Numbered from the stretch's first letter, positions 38,699 to 49,071 are shown. The stretch: 64,000 nt of DNA from Lactobacillus sp. (GCA_022484695.1 JAKVKU010000005.1:164776-228775), one strand, 5' to 3'. Notes: generated by a model from the sequence alone, not told the origin. A program made the numbers and translations.

Positions 38699-39436
38699 AT
38701 GAAACCAAAAATTGCCATTGTGGCTAACCAATATGAATTTGCCGAAAATGTTTTCCATAACCATCCCGCCTCTTATGTGCCTCAGTTTTTCCTAGATGCC
38801 ATTGCCAAGGTTGGCGGCTTACCTTTTATCTTGCCGCTAACCAATCCTGAGGAAACGGCGGATTATGTGGCCCAGTTTGATGGCTTTTTACTAACCGGTG
38901 GCCAAGGGGTATCGCCATTTTTATATGGGGAAGAGCCCTTACCAAAAATGGGCCAGACCAGTTTAAAGCGGGATCGGTTTGAAATTAACTTGGTCAAGTC
39001 CGTGGCCAAAACCGACAAACCCCTGTTAGGGGTCTGCCGGGGGATGCAAGTGTTAAATGTGGCTTTAAATGGTAAATTGTATCAAAACCTAATTTATCGC
39101 GATCGGCCCCAAATCAAACATATGCAGATCCCCACGGATGATTCTCAGCCTAGTCACTATGTGTATACCCAACCTGACAATTTCCTGCGGGATATCTTTG
39201 GGAAAAAAGTCTTAGTCAACTCACTGCATCAACAAGCTGTTAAGACTACGGGGGACAACCTAGCTGTTATTGCCCGCAGCAGTGATGATGTGGTGGAGGG
39301 TGTTTGGAGCCAAGATGAAGATCACCGTTTCTTTGGGGTTCAATGGCATCCCGAAATGCTGGTGGATTATGATGCCCGTAACTTGCAAATATTTGAGCGC
39401 TTGGTGAAGTTAGCCAAAGCTAAAACAAGCGTCTAG
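38699..39436 (+). CDS. Gamma-glutamyl-gamma-aminobutyrate hydrolase family protein
   Basis: This 245-residue protein is a class I glutamine amidotransferase-like hydrolase (peptidase C26; PuuD-type). The nucleophile lies in LLGVCRGMQVLNV and the His-Glu pair in FGVQWHPEM. Such enzymes cut gamma-glutamyl bonds; the substrate here is not evident. ATG 38699 has GGGAG near 38686; the frame opens at 38675 without support. The leader from about 38590 has small hairpins such as CTTTGC/GCAAAG (near 38617-38631). A bidirectional terminator follows. Confidence 0.88.
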   Translation: MKPKIAIVANQYEFAENVFHNHPASYVPQFFLDAIAKVGGLPFILPLTNPEETADYVAQFDGFLLTGGQGVSPFLYGEEPLPKMGQTSLKRDRFEINLVKSVAKTDKPLLGVCRGMQVLNVALNGKLYQNLIYRDRPQIKHMQIPTDDSQPSHYVYTQPDNFLRDIFGKKVLVNSLHQQAVKTTGDNLAVIARSSDDVVEGVWSQDEDHRFFGVQWHPEMLVDYDARNLQIFERLVKLAKAKTSV

Positions 39437-39437
39437 C

Positions 39438-39473
39438 AAAAAAGGATTGACCCATGACAGGTCAATCCTTTTT
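39438..39473. terminator. Bidirectional terminator between the C26 hydrolase and fruA
   Basis: AAAAAAGGATTGACC (39438-39452) pairs with GGTCAATCCTTTTT (39460-39473). Confidence 0.92.
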
Positions 39474-39491
39474 AAATGCTTATTTTAGTGA

Positions 39492-41471
39492 TTAGGCTGC
39501 GTCTGAAGCGGTTTGCGTCTCAACATCTGCATCCTTACGAACTGGCCGCCACAGGCCTAAGATGACCCCGGCAATGACTGCGCCAATGGCAAATGATAGG
39601 AAGTAGAACAGTGGGTGATTGGCCAAGCCAATGACGAAAATCCCACCATGGGGTGCCGGAACATTCACATGCCACAACTGGGTCAAGCCGCCGGCGACGG
39701 CAGAACCGATGACACTGGAGACAATAACGTGTAACGGATCCCCAGCGGCAAATGGAATGGCCCCTTCAGTAATGAAGGAAGCACCTAAGACGTAGTTACT
39801 GATACCAGCCCGGCGTTCGTCGGCGGTAAATTTGTTTTTCCAGAAAGTCGTGGCGATGGCAGTTGCTAAAGGTGGGACCATCCCACCGGCCATGACTGCG
39901 GCCATTAAGGTACCATCCCCAGTAGCGGTATAAGCAGCGATGGCAAAGGTATAAGCGGCTTTATTGAAGGGGCCACCCATATCGATGGACATCATCCCGC
40001 CTAAAATGACGCCAAGAATGACGGCATTCCCGGTACCCATGCCCTTTAAGAAACTGGTGATGCCGGCATTAATAACGGCAAAGACCGGATCAACGGCAAA
40101 ATACATGATGGCACCGACAATTAACAGACCCAATACTGGGAAAATTAAGATAGGTTTCAGGCCATCCAGGGTGTGGGGTAGATTTTTGAATAATTTCTTT
40201 AAACCTAAAACGACGTAACCCGCGATGAACCCAGCGGCCAAACCACCTAAGAAACCGGCTGGGCTTTTAGAAGGGAAGAAGCTGGCAGCGGGTGTTGCAG
40301 CCATAAAGCCACCAACGAACCCAGGCATTAAGGCTGGCCGATCACCGATCGATTCAGCGATATAAGCTGCTAAAATAGGAATTAAGAAGTTAAAGGCATA
40401 AGTCCCAATTTGGTTAGGGAAAATAAACCAAGTGGAGTTACCACCAGTGAAACGCTCGATCAAGAAGGAAATGGCCATTAAAATACCACCACCAACGACA
40501 AATGGTAACATATTCGAAATCCCATTCATCAAGTTGGCATAAATTTGGCTACCCACAGAGCGTTGTTCCGCTTTGCCTTCATCACCGTCAGCACTCGCGC
40601 CACCTTCAGCGTGGTAAATTGGGGCACTTTGTTTTAAGGCGGTGTCGATCAATTCTTCAGGTTTGTTGATCCCATCGGTAACGGGACGATTTAATAAGTG
40701 CTTGCCATCAAAGCGGGCCATTTTAACTTTTTTATCGGCGGCAATGATGACCCCTTGGGCCCGGTTGATATCACTGGCACTCAACAAGTGTTTGACCCCT
40801 TCAGAACCGTTAGTTTCAACTTTGATATCCACACCCATCTCGGCAGCTTGCTTTTTCAAAGCAGCCTCAGCCATGTAGGTATGGGCAATACCGGTGGGGC
40901 AGGCTGTTACAGCTACCACGAACGGCTTTTCAGATTCATCTGGTGTACTAGCTTGGGCAGCCTTAGCTTCTTTAGCTTTTTCAGCGGCTTCATCAGCAGC
41001 ATCTTCAGCTTCTTTTTTAGCTTGGGCATCCGCAAATAGAGTTTGAACTTCATCGGGCGTGGTGGCTTTTTTCAAAGCGGCCACTAAATTAGGATCGATC
41101 AATAAGGAAGAAAGGGCAGCTAAGGCCTGTAAATGCGCATTGTTGGCACCTTCTGGGGCAGCAATCATGAAGAATAAATAAACTGGCTGACCATCTAAGG
41201 CATCATAATCCACGCCCTTTTGACTTTTGGCAAATAAAACCGTGGCCCGTTTAACGGCCTTGTTCTTAGCATGGGGCATGGCAATGCCATCCCCAATACC
41301 CGTGGTGGATTGGGCTTCACGTTTTAAAATATCCTGTTTGTATAAGTCCTCATCATCAATTACGCCCTTGTCGTAATATTGATGGACCATTTCGTCGATG
41401 GCTTCACGTTTGGTTGTTGCTTTAAGATCCATGATCATGACATCTTTTAGCAGTAAGTCTCTAATGTCCAT
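39492..41471 (-). CDS. fruA: PTS fructose transporter subunit IIABC
   Basis: This 659-residue protein imports fructose as fructose-1-phosphate. The IIA domain comes first (about 1-145; active histidine in GIAMPHAKN), then a Lys/Ala/Glu-rich linker, the IIB domain (about 185-285; phosphorylated Cys in VTACPTGIAHTYMA), and the IIC membrane domain from about 310 onwards (GGFMAATPAASFF, GAIPFAAGDP). The start is ATG 41471: GGAGG is directly followed by another ATG at 41480, so the second ATG, 9 bases after the site, fits better. It is the last gene of fruR-fruK-fruA. Confidence 0.95.
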   Translation of the reverse strand: MDIRDLLLKDVMIMDLKATTKREAIDEMVHQYYDKGVIDDEDLYKQDILKREAQSTTGIGDGIAMPHAKNKAVKRATVLFAKSQKGVDYDALDGQPVYLFFMIAAPEGANNAHLQALAALSSLLIDPNLVAALKKATTPDEVQTLFADAQAKKEAEDAADEAAEKAKEAKAAQASTPDESEKPFVVAVTACPTGIAHTYMAEAALKKQAAEMGVDIKVETNGSEGVKHLLSASDINRAQGVIIAADKKVKMARFDGKHLLNRPVTDGINKPEELIDTALKQSAPIYHAEGGASADGDEGKAEQRSVGSQIYANLMNGISNMLPFVVGGGILMAISFLIERFTGGNSTWFIFPNQIGTYAFNFLIPILAAYIAESIGDRPALMPGFVGGFMAATPAASFFPSKSPAGFLGGLAAGFIAGYVVLGLKKLFKNLPHTLDGLKPILIFPVLGLLIVGAIMYFAVDPVFAVINAGITSFLKGMGTGNAVILGVILGGMMSIDMGGPFNKAAYTFAIAAYTATGDGTLMAAVMAGGMVPPLATAIATTFWKNKFTADERRAGISNYVLGASFITEGAIPFAAGDPLHVIVSSVIGSAVAGGLTQLWHVNVPAPHGGIFVIGLANHPLFYFLSFAIGAVIAGVILGLWRPVRKDADVETQTASDAA

Positions 41472-41487
41472 AATTGGCATCCTCCAT

Positions 41488-42402
41488 TTATTGAAATGCT
41501 TCTATTTTAATTTGTGTGCTTAAGGCTTCGATTTGGGAACGGTCGGCTAAGTCTTTGGTAAAAGCTGTGGCACTCCCACAACTCAGACCCATTTTAAAGC
41601 TGGCCACCGGGTCATTGTTTTGGGCAAAGATACCGGTAAAGCCTGCGATCATGGAGTCTCCAGCGCCGACAGAGTTGACAACGGTCCCTTTAGGGGCTTT
41701 AGAATAGTAGGTTTTGGTTGGGGTGATCAAGAAAGCACCATTACCAGCCATGGAGATCAACACGTTTTTGGCGCCTAAATCTAAGAGCTTGCGGCCATAT
41801 TTGGCGATATCGGCTAGGCTGTTTAATTGCACATGGAACAATTCTGCTAATTCGTGGTGGTTTGGTTTGACCACTAACGGATGATAGCTCAAGGTGTCCA
41901 ACAGGGCTTGACCCGTGGTATCGATCACAAAGTCCGCACCGCGTGCTTGAATCAAGGGGATCAGGTCTTTATAAAAAGTAGCTGGTAAGCTTGGTGGTAA
42001 ACTGCCCGACATGACCACCACGTCGCCTGGTTTTAATTGACCTAAGGTGTCTTCAAATTTGGCCACCTCTTGGGGTGTTACTTGCGGGCCTTGGCCATTG
42101 ATCTCAGTTTCTTGATCGGCTTTGATTTTCACGTTGATCCGCGTTGTATCGGAAATTTCGGTGAAATTAGTGGTTAAATTTTCAGCAGCCAAGCTGCTTT
42201 TAACAAAGTCCCCGGTATAACCCCCAATAAAGCCTAAAGCTGTGGTTTCAATAGTTAATTGTTTTAAAATGCGGGAGACATTGATGCCCTTACCACCTGG
42301 TAAAGAGATGCTGGAATTCAAACGGTTGACGGTACCTAGTTGAATCGTGTCAGCGGTGACCACGTAATCAATAGAAGGATTTGCAGTTACGGTATAAATC
42401 AC
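41488..42402 (-). CDS. fruK: 1-phosphofructokinase
   Basis: This 304-residue PfkB-family kinase turns fructose-1-phosphate into fructose-1,6-bisphosphate. Motifs: VTANPSIDYVV at the N-terminus, LPGGKGINVSRIL and the C-terminal catalytic signature VNSVGAGDSMIAGF with its Asp. The start is GTG 42402 after GAGGAGG, overlapping the fruR stop by 4 bases. PfkB relatives also include tagatose-6-phosphate kinase, but the operon with fruA settles the role. Confidence 0.94.
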   Translation of the reverse strand: MIYTVTANPSIDYVVTADTIQLGTVNRLNSSISLPGGKGINVSRILKQLTIETTALGFIGGYTGDFVKSSLAAENLTTNFTEISDTTRINVKIKADQETEINGQGPQVTPQEVAKFEDTLGQLKPGDVVVMSGSLPPSLPATFYKDLIPLIQARGADFVIDTTGQALLDTLSYHPLVVKPNHHELAELFHVQLNSLADIAKYGRKLLDLGAKNVLISMAGNGAFLITPTKTYYSKAPKGTVVNSVGAGDSMIAGFTGIFAQNNDPVASFKMGLSCGSATAFTKDLADRSQIEALSTQIKIEAFQ

Positions 42403-43154
42403 TTGGATGAAACCTCCTCAATTTTAGTTTGTTGCAGGATGCTGCGATACTCCGCGGGGACACGGGATGTGATCACTTGGACCGCATCTAACTTGGCAAA
42501 ACGATCAAAGGAAACTCGACCAAATTTGCTGGCATCAGCGAGGATATAATTCTCAGCTGATCTGGAAATGATTGCCCGTTTCAAGGCACCTTCTTCTGGA
42601 TCAGGGGTGGAGAAACCAAAGTCGCTATGAATACCGTTGGTACCTAAAAAAGCAATATCAAACTGGTAATCATGAATTTGTTCCATGGCCTTAGAGCCAA
42701 TCACGGCCTTAGTTAGGTTTTTGATTTGACCGCCGATCAATAGGATTTTCAAATTCGTTTCGGACAGCATGGAAGCTGTATCCACCCCATTGGTGACGAT
42801 GGTCAAATGCAATTCTGACTTTAAATAGGGAATCATGGCTTGAATCGTTGTCCCGGCATCCAGAAAAACAATGGCATTTTGTTTGAGTTTGTCGGCGGCA
42901 TATTGGGCGATTCGGCGTTTTTCTTGTAAATTCGTATTGGCTTTGGCCGTTTGACTGGGTTCTTCCAACAGACTGGCCAGGCGCTTGGCCCCACCATGAA
43001 TGCGGGTCAGTAGACCACTGTCTTCTAATTCTTGTAAATCCCGACGAACAGTTGATTCAGAGGCATGGGTATGGGCGACCAAATCGTGTAATTTAATGAT
43101 TGGTTGCGTTTGTAAGCATTGTAAAATATAGTTTTGGCGTTCTTCAGTTAACAT
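42399..43154 (-). CDS. fruR: DeoR-family regulator of the fructose operon
   Basis: This 251-residue protein has an N-terminal DeoR helix-turn-helix (about 1-55; IKLHDLVAHTHASESTVRRD) and a sugar-phosphate sensing domain (VFLDAGTTIQAMI, TNGVDTASML, LGTNGIHSDFGFS). It probably senses fructose-1-phosphate. ATG 43154 is preferred, with TTGGAG upstream; the frame opens further to 43223 inside the promoter. It is the first gene of the operon. Confidence 0.92.
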   Translation of the reverse strand: MLTEERQNYILQCLQTQPIIKLHDLVAHTHASESTVRRDLQELEDSGLLTRIHGGAKRLASLLEEPSQTAKANTNLQEKRRIAQYAADKLKQNAIVFLDAGTTIQAMIPYLKSELHLTIVTNGVDTASMLSETNLKILLIGGQIKNLTKAVIGSKAMEQIHDYQFDIAFLGTNGIHSDFGFSTPDPEEGALKRAIISRSAENYILADASKFGRVSFDRFAKLDAVQVITSRVPAEYRSILQQTKIEEVSSK

Positions 43155-43174
43155 AGCAATCAACTCCAATACGT

Positions 43175-43233
43175 ATTGTAACCGCTTGACATGTAAAAAG
43201 CAACAAAAAACGATTAAAAACATTCAAAAAACG
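43175..43233 (-). promoter_or_regulatory. fruRKA promoter with direct-repeat operators and a cre-like site
   Basis: On the minus strand the promoter is TTGCTT (43203-43198), 17 bases, TACAAT (43180-43175). Two copies of CGTTTTTTG (complement of 43204-43212 and 43225-43233) lie just upstream, 21 bases apart, and are good candidates for FruR operators. TTGTAACCGCTTGACAT (43176-43192, plus strand) resembles a cre site with one extra base. Confidence 0.55.
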
Positions 43234-43286
43234 GTCATAGCCCTTGAAAAAGTTTTGAAATACCCAGAAATAAAGACTAGGTTATA

Positions 43287-43315
43287 TTTACATTTACTGT
43301 TAGAATAAGTAGAAT
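43287..43315 (+). promoter_or_regulatory. Promoter of obgE
   Basis: TTTACA (43287-43292), 17 bases, TAGAAT (43310-43315). It diverges from the fruR promoter. Confidence 0.65.
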
Positions 43316-43346
43316 AATATAGGTGCGAATTGAAAAGGAGAAACAA

Positions 43347-44636
43347 ATGTTTGTCGACCAAGTAAAAATTGAAGTAAAAGCTGGCAAAGGCGGCGATGGT
43401 TCTGTTGCCTTTCGTCATGAAAAGTATGTCCCTAACGGCGGTCCTGCCGGCGGTGACGGCGGTAAGGGCGGTAGTATCATTTTAAAAGTGGATCCAGGGT
43501 TAAGAACCTTAATGGATTTCCGATATAGAAGAAAGTTTAAAGCCACCAATGGTGAAAATGGTATGATCAAAGGTATGTATGGCCGTGGTGCCGAAGATAC
43601 CTTTATTAAAGTTCCCGAAGGCACCATGGTTAAAAATGTGGCAACTGGTGAAGTGATCGGTGATTTGACCGAAATTGGCCAAGAATTAGTCGTGGCTAAG
43701 GGCGGTCGCGGTGGTCGGGGCAATATCCATTTTGCCAATGCTAAAAACCGGGCCCCTGAAATCGCTGAAAATGGCGAACCCGGCCAAGAACTGGAAATTC
43801 AATTAGAATTACGGGTCATTGCAGACGTTGGTTTAGTTGGCTATCCTTCAGTGGGTAAGTCCACCTTACTATCTGTGGCCACCAGTGCTAAACCTAAGAT
43901 TGCCGCGTATCATTTTACAACATTAGTACCCAACTTAGGGATGGTGCAATTACAAGATGGCCAAGATTTTGTCATGGCTGATTTGCCCGGTTTGATCGAA
44001 GGTGCCTCTAATGGGGTGGGCTTAGGTTTTCAGTTCCTGCGCCACGTGGAACGGACCCGGGTTATTTTGCATCTAGTGGACATGGATCCAGATAATGGCC
44101 GGGAACCGATCGATGATTTCAAGCAAATTAATCATGAATTAGTGACCTATGATGCTAAAATATTAGAGCGGCCCCAAATCGTGGTGGCCACTAAGATGGA
44201 TCTGCCCGGTTCAAAAGAACGATTTGAAACCTTCAAAACGCAGCTCCAAGCTGTTGAGTCACCGAAGAATTTAAAGGTTTTTGCAATTTCCAGTGTCTCC
44301 CATCAAGGTGTGGCCCAGTTGCTTCAAGTTACCGCCGATGTGTTAAGTACGGTTCCTAAAACAGTACCAAGTGAAACCGCAACGAAGACGTATACTTATG
44401 AAGCATCAACGGCCAACGACTTTGAAGTCCACAAGGATGAAGATGATGTTTACGTTATCACCGGCGAACGGATCGAAAAACTGTTTAAGATGACCAATTT
44501 AGATCACCACGACAGCGTTTTGCGTTTTGCCAAACAATTGAAGTCATTAGGTGTTGAAGAAGCATTACGCCAGGCTGGGGCAACCAATGGCGACTTAGTA
44601 GCAATTGATGACTTTACCTTTGAATTTGTAGATTAA
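43347..44636 (+). CDS. obgE: GTPase ObgE/CgtA
   Basis: This 429-residue essential GTPase acts in 50S subunit assembly and stress signalling. It has the glycine-rich Obg fold ([29 protein letters not shown]), a G domain ([25 protein letters not shown]) and the C-terminal OCT domain ([19 protein letters not shown]) found in Gram-positives. ATG 43347 follows AAAAGGAG; the frame opens at 43323 without support. Confidence 0.96.
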   Translation: MFVDQVKIEVKAGKGGDGSVAFRHEKYVPNGGPAGGDGGKGGSIILKVDPGLRTLMDFRYRRKFKATNGENGMIKGMYGRGAEDTFIKVPEGTMVKNVATGEVIGDLTEIGQELVVAKGGRGGRGNIHFANAKNRAPEIAENGEPGQELEIQLELRVIADVGLVGYPSVGKSTLLSVATSAKPKIAAYHFTTLVPNLGMVQLQDGQDFVMADLPGLIEGASNGVGLGFQFLRHVERTRVILHLVDMDPDNGREPIDDFKQINHELVTYDAKILERPQIVVATKMDLPGSKERFETFKTQLQAVESPKNLKVFAISSVSHQGVAQLLQVTADVLSTVPKTVPSETATKTYTYEASTANDFEVHKDEDDVYVITGERIEKLFKMTNLDHHDSVLRFAKQLKSLGVEEALRQAGATNGDLVAIDDFTFEFVD

Positions 44637-44680
44637 TTATAAACTCAGGCTTAAATTATTTTATTGAGGGTTAGGCGAAG

Positions 44681-46657
44681 ATGGACAAAAATCAACCAAC
44701 ACAACAGCGCAGATATATTACCGGATTTGATGGTCTGCGCGCACTTGGCGTATTAGGTGTCATTTTATATCATATGAATCCTAATGTTTTTAAGGGTGGG
44801 TACTTGGGTGTCCCAATCTTTTTCATTATTTCTGGTTATTTAATTACGGATCAGTTGGTCCGTCAGTATCAAGTTAAGGGTTCATTTAATTTTAAGGTCT
44901 TTTTTACAAAGCGGTTAAAGCGGATCTATCCGGCTTTATGCGCGGTGCTATTTGCTACCAGCGCCTATATCGTATTGTTTCAAAGAAGTCTTTTAGAGAA
45001 TCTGCATAAGATAGTACTGACAAATTTATTGAATGTGTATAACTGGTGGCAGATTGTGAACGGTCAGTCTTATTTTGAACGTTTTGCCAACAGTGAGTCA
45101 CCGTTCACCCATTTATGGACGCTATCCATTGAAGGTCAGTTTTATATTGTCTGGCCAATTTTGATGGTTATCATGCTGAAATTATTAAAAAAACGATCGC
45201 ACATTTTCAACATTACAATGATTTTAGCAATTGCGTCAGCGGTGTTAATGGCGGTACTTTATCAACCCCATGTTGATCCCAGCCGGATCTATTATGGGAC
45301 GGATACGCGCATGTTTAGTATTTTATTTGGCTGTGCCTTAGCTATTCTTTGGCCCAGCAGTCGGCTGAAAAAAGGCATCGAGACCAGAGATCGGGTATTA
45401 TTAGATGCCATTGGGATCGTTTGTTTCGTGGGCATGGCATTTTTATTCTTGAATTTAACCGACCAAGGTGCCGCCCTTTATCGCGGCGGGATGTTCGTCT
45501 TTTCTTTATTAGCGACCATTTTGATTGCGGTGATTGCCCATCCTGGGGCGGACTGGAATCAAGTATTGACCAACAAGCTCTTTACTTGGATCGGGTCGAG
45601 AAGTTACGGGATTTATTTGTACCAATTTCCCGTCATGCTCTTTTTTGAAGCCCGGATGACCAATATTGCCGATCACCAAGTGTCCTATCATATTATTGAA
45701 GCAATTTTGATATTAGTGATCAGCGAATTATCCTTCCGCTTTATTGAACAACCCATTGCGCATTTTGATTTTAAACAGACTGGTCAATTCTTGAAGCAAT
45801 TGGTAACCTTTAATAATCCCCAAAAACGCGCGACTAAAATCGTGTCATTTATAGCGGTTTTGATTTTTGCGGTGGGGATGACCGGGGTGGTGCAAGCCAC
45901 CACGGTGAAGCCCGGTAAAGCCAATGACTCGGCCCTGGCTCAAAAGATCAAAAAGAATAAAGCTGCCAATACCAAGCGTAATGCGGCTTTGATCAGTGAG
46001 GCTAAAAAAGCCAACGCTGAAAAGAAAAAAGCTGCTAAAGATGCCTCCTACAGCAAGTCGGTCAGTGTGGCTTCTGAGCAGTCTTTGGAAAAACAAGCTA
46101 AGAAACATCCAGTCAATCAAGATCTAGAAAAATATGGCTTGACCCAAGTGCAATTGCAGCGGGCGCAAACCTTGCAAGTGACGGCTTTTGGGGATTCAGT
46201 CATGTTAGACGGGCAAAATATGTTACAACAGATTTTCCCTAAGATGGTCATGGAAGCGGATGTGGGTAAGCAATTAGTTGCTGTCCCGGCAGAGGCTAAA
46301 GCATTGGCTGATAAGGGCGCCTTGGCGGATAATATTTTGGTGGGCCTAGGAACCAATGGACCCTTTACCTTAGACCAAATGGATGCTTTAATGAGTGTCT
46401 TTGGTCCCCAACGCACCGTTTATTGGATCAATGTCCGCGTCCCTACTCGGGAATGGCAAAATGATGTCAATGCCACGTTGCAACAAGCTAAAAAGCGTTA
46501 TAAGAATTTAGTGGTGATCGATTGGTTCAGCTATGCCAACAGTCACGATGACTGGTTTTACGATGATCGGGTCCACCCGAATACCACCGGGGGCCCATAT
46601 TATGCGGCGTTTATCGCCAAACACTTATTAGAAGATACACCGCAAAATACCAAATAA
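44681..46657 (+). CDS. OatA-like acyltransferase with C-terminal SGNH domain
   Basis: This 658-residue membrane protein joins an acyltransferase-3 domain (about 10-385, around 10-11 helices; ITGFDGLRALGVLGVILYHM, SIEGQFYIVWP) to an external SGNH esterase-like domain (about 495-650; FGDSVMLDG with Ser, DDRVHPNTTGG with Asp-His). A Lys/Ala-rich coiled spacer of about 80 residues separates them. The layout is that of OatA, which O-acetylates peptidoglycan and gives lysozyme resistance; acylation of another wall polymer remains possible. It follows obgE by 44 bases. Confidence 0.88.
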   Translation: MDKNQPTQQRRYITGFDGLRALGVLGVILYHMNPNVFKGGYLGVPIFFIISGYLITDQLVRQYQVKGSFNFKVFFTKRLKRIYPALCAVLFATSAYIVLFQRSLLENLHKIVLTNLLNVYNWWQIVNGQSYFERFANSESPFTHLWTLSIEGQFYIVWPILMVIMLKLLKKRSHIFNITMILAIASAVLMAVLYQPHVDPSRIYYGTDTRMFSILFGCALAILWPSSRLKKGIETRDRVLLDAIGIVCFVGMAFLFLNLTDQGAALYRGGMFVFSLLATILIAVIAHPGADWNQVLTNKLFTWIGSRSYGIYLYQFPVMLFFEARMTNIADHQVSYHIIEAILILVISELSFRFIEQPIAHFDFKQTGQFLKQLVTFNNPQKRATKIVSFIAVLIFAVGMTGVVQATTVKPGKANDSALAQKIKKNKAANTKRNAALISEAKKANAEKKKAAKDASYSKSVSVASEQSLEKQAKKHPVNQDLEKYGLTQVQLQRAQTLQVTAFGDSVMLDGQNMLQQIFPKMVMEADVGKQLVAVPAEAKALADKGALADNILVGLGTNGPFTLDQMDALMSVFGPQRTVYWINVRVPTREWQNDVNATLQQAKKRYKNLVVIDWFSYANSHDDWFYDDRVHPNTTGGPYYAAFIAKHLLEDTPQNTK

Positions 46658-46683
46658 TTTGGCGGTGCTTAAAGGTATATCAG

Positions 46684-46729
46684 AAGTTGCCGGTAAAACG
46701 TTTGTTTATACCGGTTACTTTTGTTTTTT
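46684..46729 (+). terminator. Probable terminator after the acyltransferase gene
   Basis: AAGT and CCGGTA (46684-46695) pair with TACCGG and ACTT (near 46709-46720) around a small internal loop; a T-rich run follows. Confidence 0.65.
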
Positions 46730-46763
46730 AATCACTTGGCTACAATAGAATAGGAAGTCATTC

Positions 46764-47729
46764 ATGGAGTTAGAATTTTTAGGTACAGGTGCTGGTACCC
46801 CAGCTAAACAGCGAAATGTCACGAGCATTGCATTGAAACTATTGGCTGAACGTAATGAAGTTTGGCTGTTTGATTGCGGTGAGGCGACGCAACATCAGAT
46901 TTTAAGTACAGCGATCAGACCACGGAAGATCACTAAAATATTCATCACCCACTTGCATGGGGATCATTTATTTGGATTACCCGGCCTGTTATCCAGTCGG
47001 TCTTTTCAAGGCGGGCACACGCCTTTGACCGTTTACGGTCCCGAAGGTGTTCAAAATTTTGTACGCACGGCTTTGCAAGTCTCAGAGACCCACTTGAGTT
47101 ACCCCTTGAGCTTTGTCACGGTGCATAAGGGTTTGATGTTTGAGGATGCAACTTTTAAAGTTTATGCTGACGAGTTAGATCATCGCATCAAAAGTTATGG
47201 GTATCGCGTTGAAGAAGCCGCCCATCCTGGGGTGTTATTAGTAGATAAACTACAGGCTGATCAAATTGCCGCGGGCCCAGTTTATGCCCAGCTTAAAGCG
47301 GGTAAAGTGGTGCAACTGCCTGATGGCCGGGTGGTGGATGGCCATGACTATATCACCGCGGCCCAACCTGGGCGGATCGTGACTATTCTAGGGGATACCC
47401 GCCAAACCCCAGCGGCCACCAGCTTAGCCCAAGATGCCAATGTTTTGGTTCACGAGAGCACCTTTGGCAAAGGGGAAGCTAAACTTGCCCGGCAGTATTA
47501 TCATTCAACCAATGTGCAAGCTGCTAAAGTTGCTAAAAATGCTGGGGTCCACCAGTTATTGTTGACCCATATATCAGCCCGCTATGTGGGTAAAAAAGTA
47601 TCGGAATTAGCTCGGGATGCCCAGGCGGTTTTCCCTAACAGTCGGGTCGTGGCCGATTTTGATGTGATTGATATTCCATTTAAAAAGAGGGAGACCAATG
47701 AAAAAATTAGCAGCCTTAAGAAATCTTAA
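46764..47729 (+). CDS. rnz: Ribonuclease Z
   Basis: This 321-residue metallo-beta-lactamase nuclease trims the 3' end of tRNA precursors. Features: start [15 protein letters not shown], metal motif [21 protein letters not shown], the HEST motif (VLVHESTFG) and the final HISARY. Length is that of the short bacterial RNase Z with a flexible arm. It overlaps the SDR gene by 32 bases. Confidence 0.95.
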   Translation: MELEFLGTGAGTPAKQRNVTSIALKLLAERNEVWLFDCGEATQHQILSTAIRPRKITKIFITHLHGDHLFGLPGLLSSRSFQGGHTPLTVYGPEGVQNFVRTALQVSETHLSYPLSFVTVHKGLMFEDATFKVYADELDHRIKSYGYRVEEAAHPGVLLVDKLQADQIAAGPVYAQLKAGKVVQLPDGRVVDGHDYITAAQPGRIVTILGDTRQTPAATSLAQDANVLVHESTFGKGEAKLARQYYHSTNVQAAKVAKNAGVHQLLLTHISARYVGKKVSELARDAQAVFPNSRVVADFDVIDIPFKKRETNEKISSLKKS

Positions 47730-48504
47730 TGGTAAAATCGTCGTTATAACCGGCGCTTCGTCGGGCATTGGCCAGGCCTGTGCGCTCCAAGCAGCTGAGC
47801 GGGGAGCCATTGTGGTCTTGGCCGCTCGACGGATGGACCGGCTTGAAAAAGTCCGCAACCACTGCCAAGAATTATCCAAGCATAGTGCGTTTGCCTATTA
47901 TGTGGATATGGCTGATCCTGACAGCATTGAACAATTCTGTCAGGACTTGGTGGCCCAAGTTGGCCGCCCGGAGGTGCTGATCAATGCGGCCGGATTTGGC
48001 AATTTTGAAAACGCCGTGGATACGGATCCCAAACTCATTGCCCGCCTGATCCAAGTCAATGTCTTAGGGACGATTTATATCACCCGCTTAGTGGCCCAAG
48101 CGATGATGGGCCATGCCGGCCATATCATCATGTTGGGGTCAATGGCTGGTAAAATTGCCACGGCTAAAAGTGCCATTTACTCGGCCAGCAAATTTGCCGT
48201 GGTGGGCTATGCCAATGGCCTACGCTTAGAGCTAAAACCTTTTGATATCCAAGTGACCAGTATCAACCCAGGACCAGTGGCCACGGAGTTTTTTGATATT
48301 GCTGATAAAACTGGGGCCTATTTAAAGAATGTTGATTTCATTACGTTAAATGCTGATGCGTTGGCCCAAAGGATCGTCAGTGCCATTGGATTTCCGGTCC
48401 GCGAAATTAATACCCCTTGGCTCATGGCCTGGGCAGCCCACTTATACAGTGCTTTTCCTAGACTTGGGGATGCCTTGGCCTTGACACTGTTCAACAAAAA
48501 ATAA
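47698..48504 (+). CDS. SDR family NAD(P)-dependent oxidoreductase
   Basis: This 268-residue short-chain dehydrogenase has the cofactor motif TGASSGIG, the structural NAAG motif and the catalytic YSASK. The substrate is unknown. ATG 47698 is chosen because GAGGGAG precedes it; it lies inside the end of rnz. The close pairing with rnz recurs in lactobacilli, though the reason is not clear. Confidence 0.9.
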   Translation: MKKLAALRNLNGKIVVITGASSGIGQACALQAAERGAIVVLAARRMDRLEKVRNHCQELSKHSAFAYYVDMADPDSIEQFCQDLVAQVGRPEVLINAAGFGNFENAVDTDPKLIARLIQVNVLGTIYITRLVAQAMMGHAGHIIMLGSMAGKIATAKSAIYSASKFAVVGYANGLRLELKPFDIQVTSINPGPVATEFFDIADKTGAYLKNVDFITLNADALAQRIVSAIGFPVREINTPWLMAWAAHLYSAFPRLGDALALTLFNKK

Positions 48505-48515
48505 TCAGAGCGTGC

Positions 48516-48521
48516 TACAAT
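48516..48521 (+). promoter_or_regulatory. Extended minus-10 before the LapA-like gene
   Basis: TGCTACAAT (48513-48521) is an extended minus-10 element. No clear minus-35 is visible. Confidence 0.45.
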
Positions 48522-48570
48522 AGAGTTATGGTCAATCATGCAACAAATTAAGGATTAGTTGGGGGAATGG

Positions 48571-48978
48571 ATGATGAAGAAACAGCGTAATTTCGTGATT
48601 GGTTTGATTATTGCCATTTTATTGGTGATTTTCGCCTTGATCAATCAAACACCAGTGATGATTCAATTTGGGTTTACCAAAGTGAAATTGCCGCTGATCT
48701 TGATCTTGTTTATCAGTATCTTATTGGGGGCCTTGGTGACGTATTTGTTTGCCACCACCGGGAACTACAATCTCAAAAAAGAGATGAAAGATCTGCGGGG
48801 ACAGGTCACCCAGTTAGAAACCGAACAGCAAAAAGCCATTGATACAGCTGTCGATGCGGCAACAACCAAACAAGCAGCCGATTTTAAAGCGCAGCTGGCT
48901 GAAAAAGAGGCGACCATTGCACAACTCAAAGCGGCTGATTCTACGGATACCACCACAAAATCCAAAGATGAGGCTTAA
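48571..48978 (+). CDS. LapA-like (DUF1049) membrane protein
   Basis: This protein of about 135 residues has two N-terminal membrane helices (about 6-27 and 38-60) of the LapA/DUF1049 type, with the loop INQTPVMIQFGF, then a long coiled coil facing the cytoplasm (LKKEMKDLRGQVTQLETEQQ) and a Lys/Asp-rich tail. In E. coli LapA helps control lipopolysaccharide synthesis; the Gram-positive role is not known to me. ATG codons at 48571 and 48574 are both plausible, with GGGGGA at 48561-48566. Confidence 0.8.
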   Translation: MMKKQRNFVIGLIIAILLVIFALINQTPVMIQFGFTKVKLPLILILFISILLGALVTYLFATTGNYNLKKEMKDLRGQVTQLETEQQKAIDTAVDAATTKQAADFKAQLAEKEATIAQLKAADSTDTTTKSKDEA

Positions 48979-49012
48979 GCAGGATGTCTTGATTACGATA
49001 AGTAGGTAAACT

Positions 49013-49041
49013 AAAAAAAGAGTCGATGGACTCTTTTTATT
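49013..49041 (+). terminator. Terminator-like hairpin directly before clpB
   Basis: AAAAAGAGTC (49015-49024) pairs with GACTCTTTTT (49029-49038). It ends only about 15 bases before the clpB ribosome binding site, leaving no room for a promoter between them. Confidence 0.8.
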
Positions 49042-49071
49042 TACAGTTTTTTGATAAGGAGTTATGAAGCA

